Assembly: GCA_019429405.1 (NCBI GenBank)
Contig: JAHYIZ010000022.1
Location: 1 to 45,863, forward strand
Length of the DNA stretch: 45,863 nucleotides
Direction: 5' to 3'
From: Paracoccaceae bacterium
Lineage (GTDB): Bacteria; Pseudomonadota; Alphaproteobacteria; Rhodobacterales; Rhodobacteraceae
Shown here: positions 7,849 through 16,850 of the stretch, piece by piece
Numbering within the stretch: position 1 is the first letter of the stretch
How the letters are laid out: every line of letters starts with the position of its first letter
Position numbers and translations under genes: made by a program
The notes under the pieces: generated by a model
Databases searched by the model: none
Seen by the model: only the letters and a program-made list of their open reading frames with translations
What the model was told of the DNA's origin: nothing

Positions 7849-8619
7849 ATGCCGTTTCAGAAAATCGCGTCGGAAAAGCTCAGTCAGGCAGTCGTGCGCC
7901 AGATCGAGGGGCTGATCTTGCAGGGCGTGCTGCGCCCCGGCGAGCGGTTGCCTTCGGAGCGCGAGCTTTCAGACCGGCTGGGCGTGTCGCGCCCGAGCTT
8001 GCGTGAGGCGGTGGCAGACCTGCAAGCGGCGGGTCTGCTGACCACACGCGCGGGCGCTGGCATCTTTGTGGCCGAGGTGCTCAACGCCGCGTTTTCACCC
8101 GCGCTGATCCGGCTTTTCGCCAGCCACGATCAGGCGGTGTTCGATTACCTCTCGTTTCGGCGCGATATGGAGGGGCTTGCAGCCGAGCGCGCCGCGCGGC
8201 AGGCATCAGACACCGATTTGCGCGTTATCGGATCGATCTTCGCGCGCATGGAGGCCGCACACCAAAAGCGCAACCCCGCGGACGAGGCAGCACTCGACGC
8301 CGAGTTTCACATGGCACTTGTTGAAGCCAGCCATAACGTCATCATGCTGCACATGATGCGCGCGATGTTCGGGCTGCTGCGCGAGGGCGTGTTTTACAAC
8401 CGTAGCGTCATGTTTCGCCAACGCGCCACGCGCGAGTCGCTGCTTGTCCAACACCGAGCGATCAACGCCGCCCTTCAGGCACGCAATCCGGAGGCAGCGC
8501 GGGCCGCCATAGAGGCGCATCTGGGTTTTGTCGAGGTGGCGCTGCTCGATCAGCAAAAGGCCGACCGGCACGAGGTATTGGCCCGGTTGCGTTTGCAGCA
8601 CGACGGCGAACGCGCATGA
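7849..8619 (+). CDS. GntR-family transcriptional regulator, FadR/PdhR (FCD) subfamily
   Basis: A 256-residue regulator. Residues about 8-75 are the winged-helix GntR domain (PGERLPSERELSDRLGVSRP then SLREAVADLQAAGLL). Residues about 95-235 are the all-helical FCD effector domain, with the metal-ligand pattern DAEFHMALVEASHN and later histidines (QHRAI, EAHL). Such proteins sense organic acids such as pyruvate, lactate or acyl-CoA. The gene stands alone between two terminators with a palindrome just upstream, which suggests autoregulation and distant targets. ATG 7849 matches the family start; an upstream GTG frame is less likely because it would run through the operator. Confidence 0.9.
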   Translation: MPFQKIASEKLSQAVVRQIEGLILQGVLRPGERLPSERELSDRLGVSRPSLREAVADLQAAGLLTTRAGAGIFVAEVLNAAFSPALIRLFASHDQAVFDYLSFRRDMEGLAAERAARQASDTDLRVIGSIFARMEAAHQKRNPADEAALDAEFHMALVEASHNVIMLHMMRAMFGLLREGVFYNRSVMFRQRATRESLLVQHRAINAALQARNPEAARAAIEAHLGFVEVALLDQQKADRHEVLARLRLQHDGERA

Positions 8620-8621
8620 AA

Positions 8622-8644
8622 AACCCGGCCGCGGGGGCCGGGTT
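8622..8644. terminator. Bidirectional terminator between the FCD regulator and atpF
   Basis: Nine-bp stem AACCCGGCC / GGCCGGGTT (8622-8630 with 8636-8644), loop GCGGG. It lies between two convergent gene ends (8619 plus, 8669 minus) and can serve both. Confidence 0.75.
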
Positions 8645-8668
8645 CCTGGTCTTTACGCAACTGCGCCG

Positions 8669-9223
8669 TCAGTTCAGCCGCGCCGCGACTTCACCGATCG
8701 AGGCATCAATCAGCTTGGCCTTGGCATCGGCGCCGAGTTGTACCGCCAGCAACTCGCCAGCCGCAGCCACGGCCACGCTTACCGCCTGATGCTTGACGTC
8801 GCGCACCACCGCAGCCTCAGCCGACGCGATCTGCTCTTCCGCCGCTTTCAGACGGCGAGCAATCGACACTTTCAGTTCAGCCTTGGCCGCTTCCGCCGCG
8901 GCCATCGCATCGCGTCGCGCCGTCGCCACGATCAGATCGGCGGTGTCCTGCACTTCGCGGCTTTTGCGCTCATAGGTGGCCAGCAATTCTTGCGCTTCTT
9001 CGCGCAAGGACCGGGCCTCTTCCAGGTCAGACTTGATGCCCGCCGCGCGCTTGTCGAGCATGCCGCCCAGCATCGCGGGAACCTTGTAGTAGAACAGCAC
9101 GCCCACAAACAGCAGGAACGCCAGCGTCACGATAAAGTCCGTGTTGCGCAGCGAGAAGAACGGGCCCGTGGCCGCAAAGGCCGGGCTTGCCGCAAGCACG
9201 AAGACAGCCGTCAGCTTTTTCAT
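8669..9223 (-). CDS. atpF: ATP synthase F0 subunit b
   Basis: A 184-residue stator subunit. The N-terminus resembles a signal peptide ([17 protein letters not shown]), followed by the membrane segment [20 protein letters not shown] (about residues 30-50) and a long charged coiled coil (about 55-165) that connects F0 to F1. The signal-like extension is something I recall from Rhodobacter b subunits. It starts 4 nt after the b' gene and is the last gene of this F0 operon. The F1 genes are not in the window, the usual split arrangement in alphaproteobacteria. Confidence 0.95.
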   Translation of the reverse strand: MKKLTAVFVLAASPAFAATGPFFSLRNTDFIVTLAFLLFVGVLFYYKVPAMLGGMLDKRAAGIKSDLEEARSLREEAQELLATYERKSREVQDTADLIVATARRDAMAAAEAAKAELKVSIARRLKAAEEQIASAEAAVVRDVKHQAVSVAVAAAGELLAVQLGADAKAKLIDASIGEVAARLN

Positions 9224-9227
9224 CGCG

Positions 9228-9761
9228 TCACCCTTTCAGCCGTGCATCGACCGCCTTGGCAACCGCCTTGGCGTCAGCCTTGCCGCCCATTGCGGCCACG
9301 ATATCGGCGGCAGCTTCGCGTGCCACCGCCACCACGGCTTCCATCGCCCCGGCGCGGATTTCGCCAATCCGATGTTCGGATTCGCTTGCCCGCGCGGCAA
9401 TTTCGGCATCGGCATGCGCGGTTGCCGCATCGAGGTCTTTCTGGATCTCGGCGCGGGCCTGCAGCACGATCTTTTGCGCGTCGGCACGGGCTTCGACCAG
9501 TGCGCGTTCATAGGCGGCCTCGGCTTCCTTGGCACGCAGCTTGAACTCTTCTGCGGCGGTCAGATCGCTGGTGATGGCACCCTGACGATCTGCCAGAACG
9601 CCACTGATGCGCGGCAGCGCAATGCGCGACAGCACCCAGTAGATCGCCACCAGCGTGACCACGAGCCAGAAGATCTGGTTCGGGAAGCTGGCAAAGTCGA
9701 GCTGCGGCATGCCCGCGGATTCCGCGGCGGCGCCCGCTGCATCGTGCGTAGTTGTTGCCAT
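9228..9761 (-). CDS. atpX: ATP synthase F0 subunit b' (second b-type stator subunit)
   Basis: A 177-residue homologue of subunit b. One membrane segment ([20 protein letters not shown], about residues 30-50) precedes a long Ala/Glu/Lys/Arg coiled coil. Photosynthetic and related alphaproteobacteria build a b-b' heterodimer stator instead of a b2 homodimer; the gene is also called atpG or atpF2. It follows atpE after a 78-nt gap that holds a strong stem-loop. Confidence 0.94.
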   Translation of the reverse strand: MATTTHDAAGAAAESAGMPQLDFASFPNQIFWLVVTLVAIYWVLSRIALPRISGVLADRQGAITSDLTAAEEFKLRAKEAEAAYERALVEARADAQKIVLQARAEIQKDLDAATAHADAEIAARASESEHRIGEIRAGAMEAVVAVAREAAADIVAAMGGKADAKAVAKAVDARLKG

Positions 9762-9789
9762 GTCGTCCCCCTGGACCCTTCAAGTACCC

Positions 9790-9816
9790 GGATGGGCCTG
9801 AGCCTCAGACCCACCC
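9790..9816 (-). promoter_or_regulatory. Stem-loop in the atpE-atpX intergenic gap
   Basis: In the minus-strand RNA, bases 9816-9804 pair with 9802-9790 over 13 positions including two G-U wobbles. Both wobbles favour the minus RNA, since the plus strand would have A-C mismatches. There is no T run, so it is more likely a partial terminator or an mRNA-stabilising hairpin that keeps atpE transcript in excess than a full terminator. Confidence 0.6.
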
Positions 9817-9839
9817 GACCGCAAGGTTGGAAACAGGTC

Positions 9840-10076
9840 TCAGACGGCGAACATCAGCAGCAGCGCGACGAGGAACGAGAAGATCCCCAGCGCTTCTGCG
9901 AACGCGATGCCGATGAACAGCGTCGCGGTCTGGCCAGCGGCGGCCGATGGGTTACGCAGCGCGCCCGACAGGAAGTTGCCGGCAACGTTGCCCACACCAA
10001 CCGCGGCCCCGCCCATGCCCATGCAGGCCAGACCAGCGCCGATGTAAGCACCCATTTGTACGATATCGCCTTCCAT
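9840..10076 (-). CDS. atpE: ATP synthase F0 subunit c
   Basis: A 78-residue hairpin of two membrane helices forming the rotor ring. The first helix is Gly-rich ([19 protein letters not shown]), the polar loop has the invariant Arg41-Asn42-Pro43, and the second helix carries the proton-binding Glu61 (GIAFAEALG). Strong ribosome-binding site AAGGAGAG before the ATG. A stem-loop follows the gene, in keeping with the need for many c copies per complex. Confidence 0.97.
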   Translation of the reverse strand: MEGDIVQMGAYIGAGLACMGMGGAAVGVGNVAGNFLSGALRNPSAAAGQTATLFIGIAFAEALGIFSFLVALLLMFAV

Positions 10077-10133
10077 GTTCGTCTCTCCTTGAGTTTGGAA
10101 TTTGCTTAATTGGTTGTTTCGGTTGACCCGGCC

Positions 10134-10883
10134 CTAGTGGTGCGGATGCAGCGCATCCTTCAAATACACACAGGTCAGGATCGTGAACACATAGGCCTGG
10201 ATGAAAGACACCAGGATTTCGAGCCCGTACATCGCGGTAATCGCAACGATCGAGAGCGGCGAGATTACCGCAATCGCCGCGAAACCCGCGAAGACCTTGA
10301 TCACGGCGTGGCCCGCCATCATGTTGCCCGCAAGACGAATCGAGTGGCTGACCGGGCGCACGAAGTAGCTGATAAGCTCGATCAGCGCCAAAATCGGGCG
10401 CAGCGCCAGCGGCGCCGACGAAACCCAGAACAGGCCCAGAAAACTGGCGCCGTTCTTGACAAAGCCCAGAATTGTCACCGTCAGGAACACCGCCATTGCC
10501 AGAACCCCGGTTACCGCGATGTGGCTGGTAGGGGTGAATGCGCGCGGCAACAGGCCAAGGAAGTTGGCGAACACGATGAACATGAACAAAGTGAAGATGT
10601 AGGGGAAATAGCGCAAACCGTCCTTGCCGGCTACGTCTTCGACCATCTTGTGCACAAAGCCATAGGCAAGCTCGGCGATCGACTGCATCCGGCCTGGCAC
10701 TACGGCGCGCCCGCGCGTTCCGACCACCAGTAGCAGAAAGATGCCAACCACCGCCAGCGCCATCCAGAGCGTGACATTGGTGGGCGTATACCAGTGGATC
10801 GCACCCTCGCCAAAAAGCGGCTTCACGATGAACTGGTCCATCGGGTGGAATGAAAGTGCGCTGCCTGATTCTTCGGTCGCCAC
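10134..10883 (-). CDS. atpB: ATP synthase F0 subunit a
   Basis: A 249-residue membrane protein with five or six helices forming the proton half-channels. The essential stator Arg is Arg183 in [14 protein letters not shown], and the helix around [11 protein letters not shown] is also conserved. The start is GTG at 10883, 2 nt after the atpI stop; no ATG lies nearby and the first residues ([17 protein letters not shown]) fit the family. Confidence 0.96.
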   Translation of the reverse strand: MATEESGSALSFHPMDQFIVKPLFGEGAIHWYTPTNVTLWMALAVVGIFLLLVVGTRGRAVVPGRMQSIAELAYGFVHKMVEDVAGKDGLRYFPYIFTLFMFIVFANFLGLLPRAFTPTSHIAVTGVLAMAVFLTVTILGFVKNGASFLGLFWVSSAPLALRPILALIELISYFVRPVSHSIRLAGNMMAGHAVIKVFAGFAAIAVISPLSIVAITAMYGLEILVSFIQAYVFTILTCVYLKDALHPHH

Positions 10884-10885
10884 GT

Positions 10886-11227
10886 CTATTTTCCCTCTTC
10901 CCGGGCAGATTGCTCTGCCAGCCGCTCGCCTTCGACCTCGCGCGCCGTGCGCAGCATCACCCGCACCCCGGCCGCAAAGCCCAGAAGCGTGAAAATCACC
11001 AGCAGCAGCGGTAGCGTGCCAAACAGCATGTCCAGCCCGTAACCGATGCCGAAGCCGATCCCCAGCCCCGAAACCATCTCGATCACCATCCGCCAGGCGA
11101 TATTGGCCTGACTGAAGTGCTCGTCCGCGCGCGGCCCCGGCAACAGCGCCCGTTTCTTCTCCTCGATCCGTTCCGCAAGCGCGCGCAGGCGCTCAGGGTC
11201 GGGACCATCAGGGGGAACAACAGGCAT
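10886..11227 (-). CDS. atpI: ATP synthase accessory protein AtpI
   Basis: A 113-residue small membrane protein, first gene of the F0 operon. The N-terminal half is cytoplasmic and charged. Two membrane segments follow: [20 protein letters not shown] and [20 protein letters not shown]. AtpI/Gct proteins assist c-ring assembly or magnesium supply and are not part of the mature enzyme. ATG 11227 is used; an upstream TTG adds six residues but has no better ribosome site. Confidence 0.9.
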   Translation of the reverse strand: MPVVPPDGPDPERLRALAERIEEKKRALLPGPRADEHFSQANIAWRMVIEMVSGLGIGFGIGYGLDMLFGTLPLLLVIFTLLGFAAGVRVMLRTAREVEGERLAEQSAREEGK

Positions 11228-11255
11228 GGTTCGAGCCCCGCACAAAGTCGCAGCC

Positions 11256-11284
11256 TACCTATGCGCAGACGCGCCCCGAGTCAA
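11256..11284 (-). promoter_or_regulatory. Promoter of the atpI-B-E-X-F operon
   Basis: On the minus strand TTGACT (11284-11279) and TAGGTA (11261-11256) are separated by exactly 17 nt, 29 nt before the atpI ATG. This is a good sigma-70-type match in an intergenic region shared with the divergent ArsR gene. Confidence 0.6.
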
Positions 11285-11418
11285 GTTCGATGCATCTTGC
11301 GTAACAAACTGATATATCATCATATTACTTCAGAAAGCCGCCGCGATGCCCAGCCTGGATTGGGCCTGATATTCAACCGGCAGGTTGACGATCCGGGCCT
11401 GTTTGCGCTAATTGCGCC

Positions 11419-11766
11419 ATGCGTTCTTCCGGCCCCGACCTCGACCGCCTCTTTGCCGCGCTCGCCGATCCAACCCGGCGAGCGATCCTGACCATGCTGC
11501 TTGAAGACGACATGGCGGTAACCGATGTCGCGGCGCCCTTCGCGATGTCGCTGGCGGCAGTCTCGAAGCACCTCGCCATCCTCGCCGACGCCGGGCTGAT
11601 CAGCCAGGAAAAGCGCGGCCGGCTGAAGTGGTGCAAGCTCGAGCCCGGCTCGCTGCACGTGGCGACCACCTGGATGCAGGGCTTTGGCCAATTCGACCCC
11701 GTAGACCTCGATGATTTCGAACGGTTTTTGCAAAATGAGCTTTCCGATCCGACGTCTTCTTCGTGA
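11419..11766 (+). CDS. ArsR/SmtB-family winged-helix repressor
   Basis: A 115-residue regulator with one winged helix: LFAALADPTRRAILTMLLED, recognition helix MSLAAVSKHLAILADAGL, wing ISQEKRGRLKWCKLEP. No cluster of metal-binding Cys/His is seen, so it resembles the non-metal SdpR-like branch often found next to SRPBCC proteins, though no such partner is here. An unusually AT-rich stretch (11311-11327, containing palindrome GATATATC) lies about 100 nt upstream and may be promoter and operator. Confidence 0.88.
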   Translation: MRSSGPDLDRLFAALADPTRRAILTMLLEDDMAVTDVAAPFAMSLAAVSKHLAILADAGLISQEKRGRLKWCKLEPGSLHVATTWMQGFGQFDPVDLDDFERFLQNELSDPTSSS

Positions 11767-11799
11767 AAATACCCCGGGGGTCCGGGGGCTGGCCCCCGG
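11767..11799 (+). repeat. Intergenic GC-rich repeat, copy 1 (terminator-like)
   Basis: AAATACCCC then a GGGGG run, TCC and the hairpin CCGGGGGC-TG-GCCCCCGG directly after the ArsR stop. A similar block follows the MAPEG gene at 29418. The shared core AAATACCCC...GGGTCCGG at the ends of two unrelated genes suggests a dispersed Rhodobacteraceae intergenic repeat that may act as a terminator. The rest of the gap up to 11976 holds nothing else I can support. Confidence 0.55.
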
Positions 11800-11976
11800 T
11801 CACTTCACCCGCATTTGCGCAACACCTTTGCGGCTTGGCCGCAGCAAGGTCTTGATGCCTCGCTTCTCGTGTGGCAAGCCTCGCCTGATGGCCGGGCAGG
11901 CATCAGGGTAGGGAATGCCGCCGGGTCGGCAAAGGCGAACCCGTGTTGGTCGGGCCGAAAACACTGGGGGCGCGCC

Positions 11977-12879
11977 ATGCTGCTGGAAAAATTACTGCGA
12001 CGCATCGGGGCGCTCTTGGCGATCGGCGCCGTCGCGGCCTGCGCCAGCACGCAACCGATCGGCCCGGCCGACCAAGCGCTTGTCGGAACCCCGCTTGAAG
12101 GCTGCTGCCGCGAGACAGAACCCTATCCGCCGGTGCTGGTGGCGCTGATCGAGCCCTTCGCGCCCGCCTTTGGAAATCTTGTCGGCGGCAGTATCTTGCG
12201 CCCCGGCCATCTCGCTGATCCAGCGCCACAAGCCGCCGCCCTGAAGGTGATCAAGCCGCTGGATGTTGTGGTGCTGTCAAGCAAGGGCCGCGCCTCTGGC
12301 AACACCATTCCCGGCTTGTTCGGGCATCTTGCAATGTATCTTGGCAGCGAGGCCGAATTGCGTGCGCTTGGAATGTGGAACCACCCCTCGGTGGCGCCGC
12401 ACCAAGCCGAAATCCGCGCCGGGGCAACCTTCATTGAGGCCGACCGCTACGGCGTGCACCTGTCGACTCCCGAGATCGTGCTTGATACCGACAAGATCTT
12501 GCTCTTGCGCCCGCAGCTTGCAGGCAACGCGCGGCGGCGCGAGATTGTCGTGGGGCTCGCATCGCGGCTGGGGATGGAGTTTGACTACCATTTCGACAAC
12601 GCCACGCCGGACGTGCTCTATTGTGCCGAACTGGTTTCCATCGTGATGCCTGAACTGAACATGCCCACCCGCACCATCTATGGCCGCCAGTCGATCCTGC
12701 CCGATGATGTGGCGGCGCAGGCTGCGGTGCGGCGCTCGAATCTCACTTTTGCCGCCTATTTCCGTGGCGAGCCCGAGGGCTGGGCCCCTGCCGACCGTGG
12801 CACGCTGGTGAGCGACCTAGGCGAGTTCTGGCGCCGCGCCAAGGCGCGCACGGGTGCCTCCGCCGGACCGGGGGTCTGA
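11977..12879 (+). CDS. Lipoprotein with permuted papain-like (YiiX/YebB-type) fold
   Basis: A 300-residue protein. The signal peptide ends in the lipobox VAAC, lipidating Cys22. The catalytic layout is like permuted NlpC/P60 (YiiX/YaeF, clan CA) enzymes: His117 in GLFGHLAMYLGS, Glu154-Ala-Asp in TFIEADRYGVHLS, and nucleophile Cys216 in VLYCAELV near the C-terminal side. Members hydrolyse amide or ester bonds, but substrates are mostly unknown. The order His before Cys is the permuted one. The frame is open about 160 nt further upstream, but ATG 11977 gives the clean signal peptide. It is convergent with sdhB. Confidence 0.75.
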   Translation: MLLEKLLRRIGALLAIGAVAACASTQPIGPADQALVGTPLEGCCRETEPYPPVLVALIEPFAPAFGNLVGGSILRPGHLADPAPQAAALKVIKPLDVVVLSSKGRASGNTIPGLFGHLAMYLGSEAELRALGMWNHPSVAPHQAEIRAGATFIEADRYGVHLSTPEIVLDTDKILLLRPQLAGNARRREIVVGLASRLGMEFDYHFDNATPDVLYCAELVSIVMPELNMPTRTIYGRQSILPDDVAAQAAVRRSNLTFAAYFRGEPEGWAPADRGTLVSDLGEFWRRAKARTGASAGPGV

Positions 12880-12893
12880 AGCGCAAACGAACG

Positions 12894-12920
12894 AAGCGCC
12901 AGCCGGTCCGGCTGGCACTT
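12894..12920. terminator. Bidirectional terminator between the YiiX-like gene and sdhB
   Basis: AAG-C-GCCAGCC with GGCTGGC-A-CTT around loop GGTCC, one internal mismatch. It sits between convergent gene ends (12879 plus, 12959 minus). A clear T run is lacking on the plus side. Confidence 0.65.
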
Positions 12921-12958
12921 CAGTTCCTCACATCAAGATCGCCCGACCGGGTGCCCGG

Positions 12959-13735
12959 TCAGACCACCCGTTCCAGCATCAACTTGCGAATGTCGGCAAT
13001 CGCCTTGGCCGGGTTAAGACCCTTCGGGCAGGTCTTGGTGCAGTTCATGATGGTGTGGCAGCGGTAAAGCTTGAACGGGTCTTCCAGCTGGTCGAGCCGC
13101 TCGGGCGTGGCCTCATCGCGGCTGTCGATAATCCAGCGATAGGCATGCAGCAAGGCGGCGGGGCCAAGGTAGCGGTCCGAATTCCACCAATAGCTCGGGC
13201 ACGAGGTCGAGCAGCTGGCACACATCACGCATTCATAAAGCCCGTCGAGCTTCTTGCGGTCTTCGATCGACTGGCGCCATTCCTTGGCGGGGCGATTGGT
13301 CTTGGTTTCCAGCCAGGGCATGATGCTGGCGTGCTGCGCATAGAAATGCGTGAGGTCCGGGATCAGGTCTTTCACCACCGGCATGTGCGGCAGCGGGTAG
13401 ATTTTGACATCGCCCTTGATCTCGTCCAGCCCGTAGATACAGGCCAGCGTGTTGATACCGTCGATGTTCATCGAGCACGACCCGCAAATGCCCTCGCGGC
13501 ACGACCGGCGGAAGGTCAGCGTCGGGTCGATCTCGGTCTTGATCTTGATCAGCGCGTCCAGAACCATCGGGCCACAGCTGTCCATATCGACAAAGTAGCT
13601 ATCCACCCGCGGGTTTTCGCCGGTGTCGGGGTCCCAACGATAGATGCGGAACTTGCGAACGTTCTTGCCCTCGGGCTTCGGCCAGGTCTTGCCGACGCGG
13701 ATCTTGGAGTTTTTCGGCAGGGTGAACTGAACCAT
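12959..13735 (-). CDS. sdhB: Succinate dehydrogenase iron-sulfur subunit
   Basis: A 258-residue peripheral subunit of complex II that passes electrons from FAD to ubiquinone. The 2Fe-2S ligands are Cys79, 84, 87 and 99 ([13 protein letters not shown]...LAC). The 4Fe-4S and 3Fe-4S ligands are in [12 protein letters not shown] (169-180) and [17 protein letters not shown] (226-242). Length and motifs are complete. It is the last gene of the sdh operon, separated from sdhA by a small lipoprotein gene. Confidence 0.98.
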   Translation of the reverse strand: MVQFTLPKNSKIRVGKTWPKPEGKNVRKFRIYRWDPDTGENPRVDSYFVDMDSCGPMVLDALIKIKTEIDPTLTFRRSCREGICGSCSMNIDGINTLACIYGLDEIKGDVKIYPLPHMPVVKDLIPDLTHFYAQHASIMPWLETKTNRPAKEWRQSIEDRKKLDGLYECVMCASCSTSCPSYWWNSDRYLGPAALLHAYRWIIDSRDEATPERLDQLEDPFKLYRCHTIMNCTKTCPKGLNPAKAIADIRKLMLERVV

Positions 13736-13737
13736 GA

Positions 13738-14037
13738 TTATCCCTTCCAGTCTGAGCGGGAATAGAGCGGCTGCGACGGGCGCTGGCCGGATTTGTTGAC
13801 GACGCAGGCATCGAACACCGCCGAGGGGTCACGCCCAAGGAGGAAGTCCGATGAAATGGTGATATTGGCAAAGCCACTGGCACCGCCGGTGCCCGCACCA
13901 ATGCCAACCTCGCCGCGCGGCTGCACCGCGAGGCGGGCATCTTCAAGGCACTCGGTTTCGGCTTGCTGCAACGGCATAGGGCCGCAGGCGGCCACAACGG
14001 CCGCCATCGCCAGCACATATGCCGCCGGTGCGCGCAT
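13738..14037 (-). CDS. Small lipoprotein encoded between sdhA and sdhB
   Basis: A 99-residue protein of unknown function. The signal peptide ([16 protein letters not shown]) has lipobox VAAC at residues 15-18. The mature part has two further Cys (in ETECLED and FDACVVN) that could pair, and a Gly-rich middle ([14 protein letters not shown]). It starts within the sdhA stop codon (TGATG, 1-nt overlap) and ends 2 nt before the sdhB ATG, so it is co-translated with complex II. I recall similar small ORFs at this place in relatives but no described role. Confidence 0.75.
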   Translation of the reverse strand: MRAPAAYVLAMAAVVAACGPMPLQQAETECLEDARLAVQPRGEVGIGAGTGGASGFANITISSDFLLGRDPSAVFDACVVNKSGQRPSQPLYSRSDWKG

Positions 14038-15842
14038 CAGTAGACGCGCTTTTTGGGGGCAATCTTTTTCGGGTCGATGCCACCCTCGGCAAGGGTGGTC
14101 AGTGGCTCGGTATGCACCGGGCGATAGCTGAGATCGACCTTGGCGCCATCAACGCGCGCGATGGTGTGCTTGCGCCAGTTCTTGTCGTCGCGCTCGGGGT
14201 AGTCTTCGTGCGCATGTGCGCCCCGGCTTTCCTTGCGCGCCGCGGCGCCGGTGATGGTCGCCAGCGCGTTCGGCATCAGGTTGGTCAGCTCCAGCGTTTC
14301 CATCAGGTCGCTGTTCCAGATCAACGAGCGGTCGGTGACCTTCAGGTCGCCCAACTTGGCGGCGATGCCGGTCATCAGCTCGACACCTTCGGCCAGCACT
14401 TTTTCGGTGCGGAACACGGCGGCGTTGTCTTGCATCGCGCGCTGCATTTCCAGCCGCAGATCAGCGGTGGCGATGCTGCCCTTGGCATGGCGCAGCGCAT
14501 CGAAGCGTGCCAGCGAGGCATCGATCGATGCGGTGTTCAGCACCGGGTTCGGGGCGGCGCCATCAACCACTTTGCCCGCCCGGATCGACGCGGCGCGACC
14601 CAGCACCACAAGGTCAATCAGGCTGTTGGCGCCAAGCCGGTTGGCGCCGTGCAGGCTGGCGCAGGCGGCTTCGCCCACCGCCATCAGACCCGGCACCACC
14701 GCATCGGGGTTGCCTTCTGCCGGGTTCAGCACTTCGCCCCAATAGTTGGTGGGAATGCCGCCCATGTTGTAGTGCACGGTCGGCAGCACCGGGATCGGCT
14801 GTTTGGTCACATCGACGCCTGCAAAGATCTTGGCGGTTTCCGAAATGCCCGGCAGGCGCTCTGCCAGCAGCTCGGGTGGCAGGTGCGACAGGTTGAGGTG
14901 GATGTGGTCCTTTCTCGGGCCAACACCACGCCCTTCGCGAATCTCGATGGTCATGCACCGCGAAACCACATCGCGGCTGGCCAGATCCTTGAAGGTCGGC
15001 GCATAGCGCTCCATGAAGCGCTCGCCTTCAGAGTTGGTAAGATAGCCGCCCTCGCCGCGTGCCCCCTCGGTAATCAGCATGCCCGGCCCGTAAACGCCGG
15101 TCGGGTGGAACTGCACGAACTCCATGTCTTGCAGCGGCAGCCCGGCGCGCGCCACCATGCCACCGCCGTCGCCGGTGCAGGTATGTGCCGAGGTGCAGTT
15201 GAAGTAGGCGCGGCCATAACCGCCCGTCGCCAGCACCACCATTTTCGCATTGAAAACGTGCATGGTGCCATCGTCGAGCTTCCAGGCCACGACGCCTTGG
15301 CACCGCCCGTCATCGCCCATGATCAGATCAAGCGCGAAATATTCGATGAAGAATTCTGCGTTGTTCTTCAGGCTCTGGCCATAAAGCGTGTGCAGCATCG
15401 CGTGCCCGGTGCGGTCGGCGGCGGCGCAAACGCGCTGCACCGGCACGCCCTCGCCGTATTCGGTGGTGTGGCCGCCGAACGGGCGCTGGTAGATCTTGCC
15501 CTCTTCGGTGCGGCTGAACGGCACGCCGTAATGCTCAAGCTCATAAACCGCCTTGGGCGCCTCGCGCGCCACGTATTCCATGGTGTCCATGTCGCCCAGC
15601 CAGTCCGACCCCTTGATGGTATCGAACATGTGCCATTGCCAGCTATCAGGGCCCATGTTGCCAAGGCTCGCGGCAATGCCACCCTGCGCGGCAACGGTGT
15701 GGCTGCGGGTCGGGAACACCTTGGTCACGCAGGCGGTGCGCAGCCCTTGTTCCGCCATGCCCAGCGTCGCGCGCAGGCCGGCACCGCCAGCCCCCACCAC
15801 GACGACGTCGTATTCGTGCGTTTCATATGCGTAGGCTGCCAT
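14037..15842 (-). CDS. sdhA: Succinate dehydrogenase flavoprotein subunit
   Basis: A 601-residue catalytic subunit of complex II oxidising succinate to fumarate. The dinucleotide-binding motif is [15 protein letters not shown] (13-27). SHTVAAQGG (47-55) holds His48, the covalent FAD attachment residue. Other conserved blocks include [16 protein letters not shown] and the capping-domain Arg/His motifs. Length matches alphaproteobacterial SdhA. It lies 2 nt after sdhD in sdhC-D-A-lipoprotein-B order. Confidence 0.98.
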   Translation of the reverse strand: MAAYAYETHEYDVVVVGAGGAGLRATLGMAEQGLRTACVTKVFPTRSHTVAAQGGIAASLGNMGPDSWQWHMFDTIKGSDWLGDMDTMEYVAREAPKAVYELEHYGVPFSRTEEGKIYQRPFGGHTTEYGEGVPVQRVCAAADRTGHAMLHTLYGQSLKNNAEFFIEYFALDLIMGDDGRCQGVVAWKLDDGTMHVFNAKMVVLATGGYGRAYFNCTSAHTCTGDGGGMVARAGLPLQDMEFVQFHPTGVYGPGMLITEGARGEGGYLTNSEGERFMERYAPTFKDLASRDVVSRCMTIEIREGRGVGPRKDHIHLNLSHLPPELLAERLPGISETAKIFAGVDVTKQPIPVLPTVHYNMGGIPTNYWGEVLNPAEGNPDAVVPGLMAVGEAACASLHGANRLGANSLIDLVVLGRAASIRAGKVVDGAAPNPVLNTASIDASLARFDALRHAKGSIATADLRLEMQRAMQDNAAVFRTEKVLAEGVELMTGIAAKLGDLKVTDRSLIWNSDLMETLELTNLMPNALATITGAAARKESRGAHAHEDYPERDDKNWRKHTIARVDGAKVDLSYRPVHTEPLTTLAEGGIDPKKIAPKKRVY

Positions 15843-15844
15843 TT

Positions 15845-16222
15845 TCAGTTCCCCAGAGCGATGCGGGCAAGCGCGTAAAGCCCCGTGGCGGTAATCACCC
15901 AGGACAGCGAGATAGCAAACATGATCAATCCCCGGCGCAGCGAACCTTGCGCATAATCCTCGATCATCACGGTTGCGCCCTTGGCGAAGTGGCGCATCGC
16001 CACGACCAGCACGAGGCCGGTCAAGATGGCCGGGAACGGCCGCGAGAAGGTTGCAAGCACCTCGTCGCGGGTGCCGCCCAGGGCCGAACCAAAGACGTAA
16101 ATAAAGGTCGGCACCATGAAGGCCAATGCCACCGCGCTGACATGCATTGCCCAGTAATGCTCGGTTCCGGTCTTGGCCGAGCCCTTGCCAACAGCGCGCT
16201 TGCGGTCTGTGATGTAACGCAT
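15845..16222 (-). CDS. sdhD: Succinate dehydrogenase membrane anchor subunit
   Basis: A 125-residue protein with three membrane helices: about 27-48, 66-84 and 98-121. The middle helix and loop have [14 protein letters not shown], giving His78, a haem b ligand candidate, and Asp89-Tyr90, the Asp-Tyr pair at the quinone site of SdhD. With SdhC it anchors SdhAB and forms the ubiquinone site. Confidence 0.95.
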   Translation of the reverse strand: MRYITDRKRAVGKGSAKTGTEHYWAMHVSAVALAFMVPTFIYVFGSALGGTRDEVLATFSRPFPAILTGLVLVVAMRHFAKGATVMIEDYAQGSLRRGLIMFAISLSWVITATGLYALARIALGN

Positions 16223-16233
16223 CGTGGCCTCCC

Positions 16234-16629
16234 TCAGATGATGATCAGGGTGAGTGCGGTCAGCACCACCGAACCGACCACGCAGCCCCAGCCGAGCAAT
16301 TCGGCGGTGCGCAGATCGAGCCCGTGGCCCGCATCAAAGTAAAGGTGCCTTAGCCCCGCGAAGAAGTGATACCAGATTGCCAGCAGCGAGAAGGCAAACA
16401 CCAGATCGCCCAGCCATGAGGTCGCCACCCAGTTGGCGGTGGCAAAAGCCTCAGGCCCGATTGCCGCTGCCAGCAGCCACCAGACCCCCAGAATGAACGC
16501 AACCGGCAGCGCGTTGCCGGTGATGCGGTGCATCATCGAGGCAAACGAGGTGATCTGCGGTCGCCAGACAATGCGGTAGATGGTCAGGTGGGGGGAAAGA
16601 GGCCGGTCAACCCGGTTTGCGTCCGCCAT
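16234..16629 (-). CDS. sdhC: Succinate dehydrogenase cytochrome b556 subunit
   Basis: A 131-residue anchor subunit with three membrane helices. The N-terminal signature is [11 protein letters not shown] (9-19) followed by MMHRITG (32-38). [18 protein letters not shown] contains His88, at the position of the haem-ligating His of E. coli SdhC. First gene of the sdh operon; ATG 16629 has AGAGGA upstream. The 221-nt gap before it holds the palindrome at 16787-16802. Confidence 0.95.
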   Translation of the reverse strand: MADANRVDRPLSPHLTIYRIVWRPQITSFASMMHRITGNALPVAFILGVWWLLAAAIGPEAFATANWVATSWLGDLVFAFSLLAIWYHFFAGLRHLYFDAGHGLDLRTAELLGWGCVVGSVVLTALTLIII

Positions 16630-16786
16630 GATGGGTTCCTCTGTCGCTTGCAATCCCGCGCGGGTGCAAAACCACCGTCGCCGGGTTGGCTGGAATGTGC
16701 CTCCTTCAATAGCGGTTTTTTTTGCCAAGTCACGCCCCACCGCACCGTTTCGGCGCATTTTCTTGCGCAGAGCAGTGGCGGGAAGC

Positions 16787-16802
16787 AAATGTGATCACGT
16801 TT
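16787..16802. promoter_or_regulatory. Palindromic site upstream of sdhC, shared with sucC
   Basis: AAATGTGATCACGTTT is a 16-bp palindrome with one mismatched pair, centred about 165 bp before the sdhC ATG and about 55 bp downstream of the mch stop. The same core TGTGATCAC occurs twice upstream of sucC. The rest of the 16630-16850 gap has no gene; I see no convincing -35/-10 pair. Confidence 0.6.
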
Positions 16803-16850
16803 ATCGTCGCACGGGGGCGATGTTACCGCTGACGCTACGGCAGGCGCGAC

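Noticed and set aside
12854-15878. Plus-strand frames of 300-620 codons opposite sdhB and sdhA
   Set aside because: They are antisense to clearly recognised genes with complete motifs, are rich in His/Gln/Arg, and resemble no protein family.
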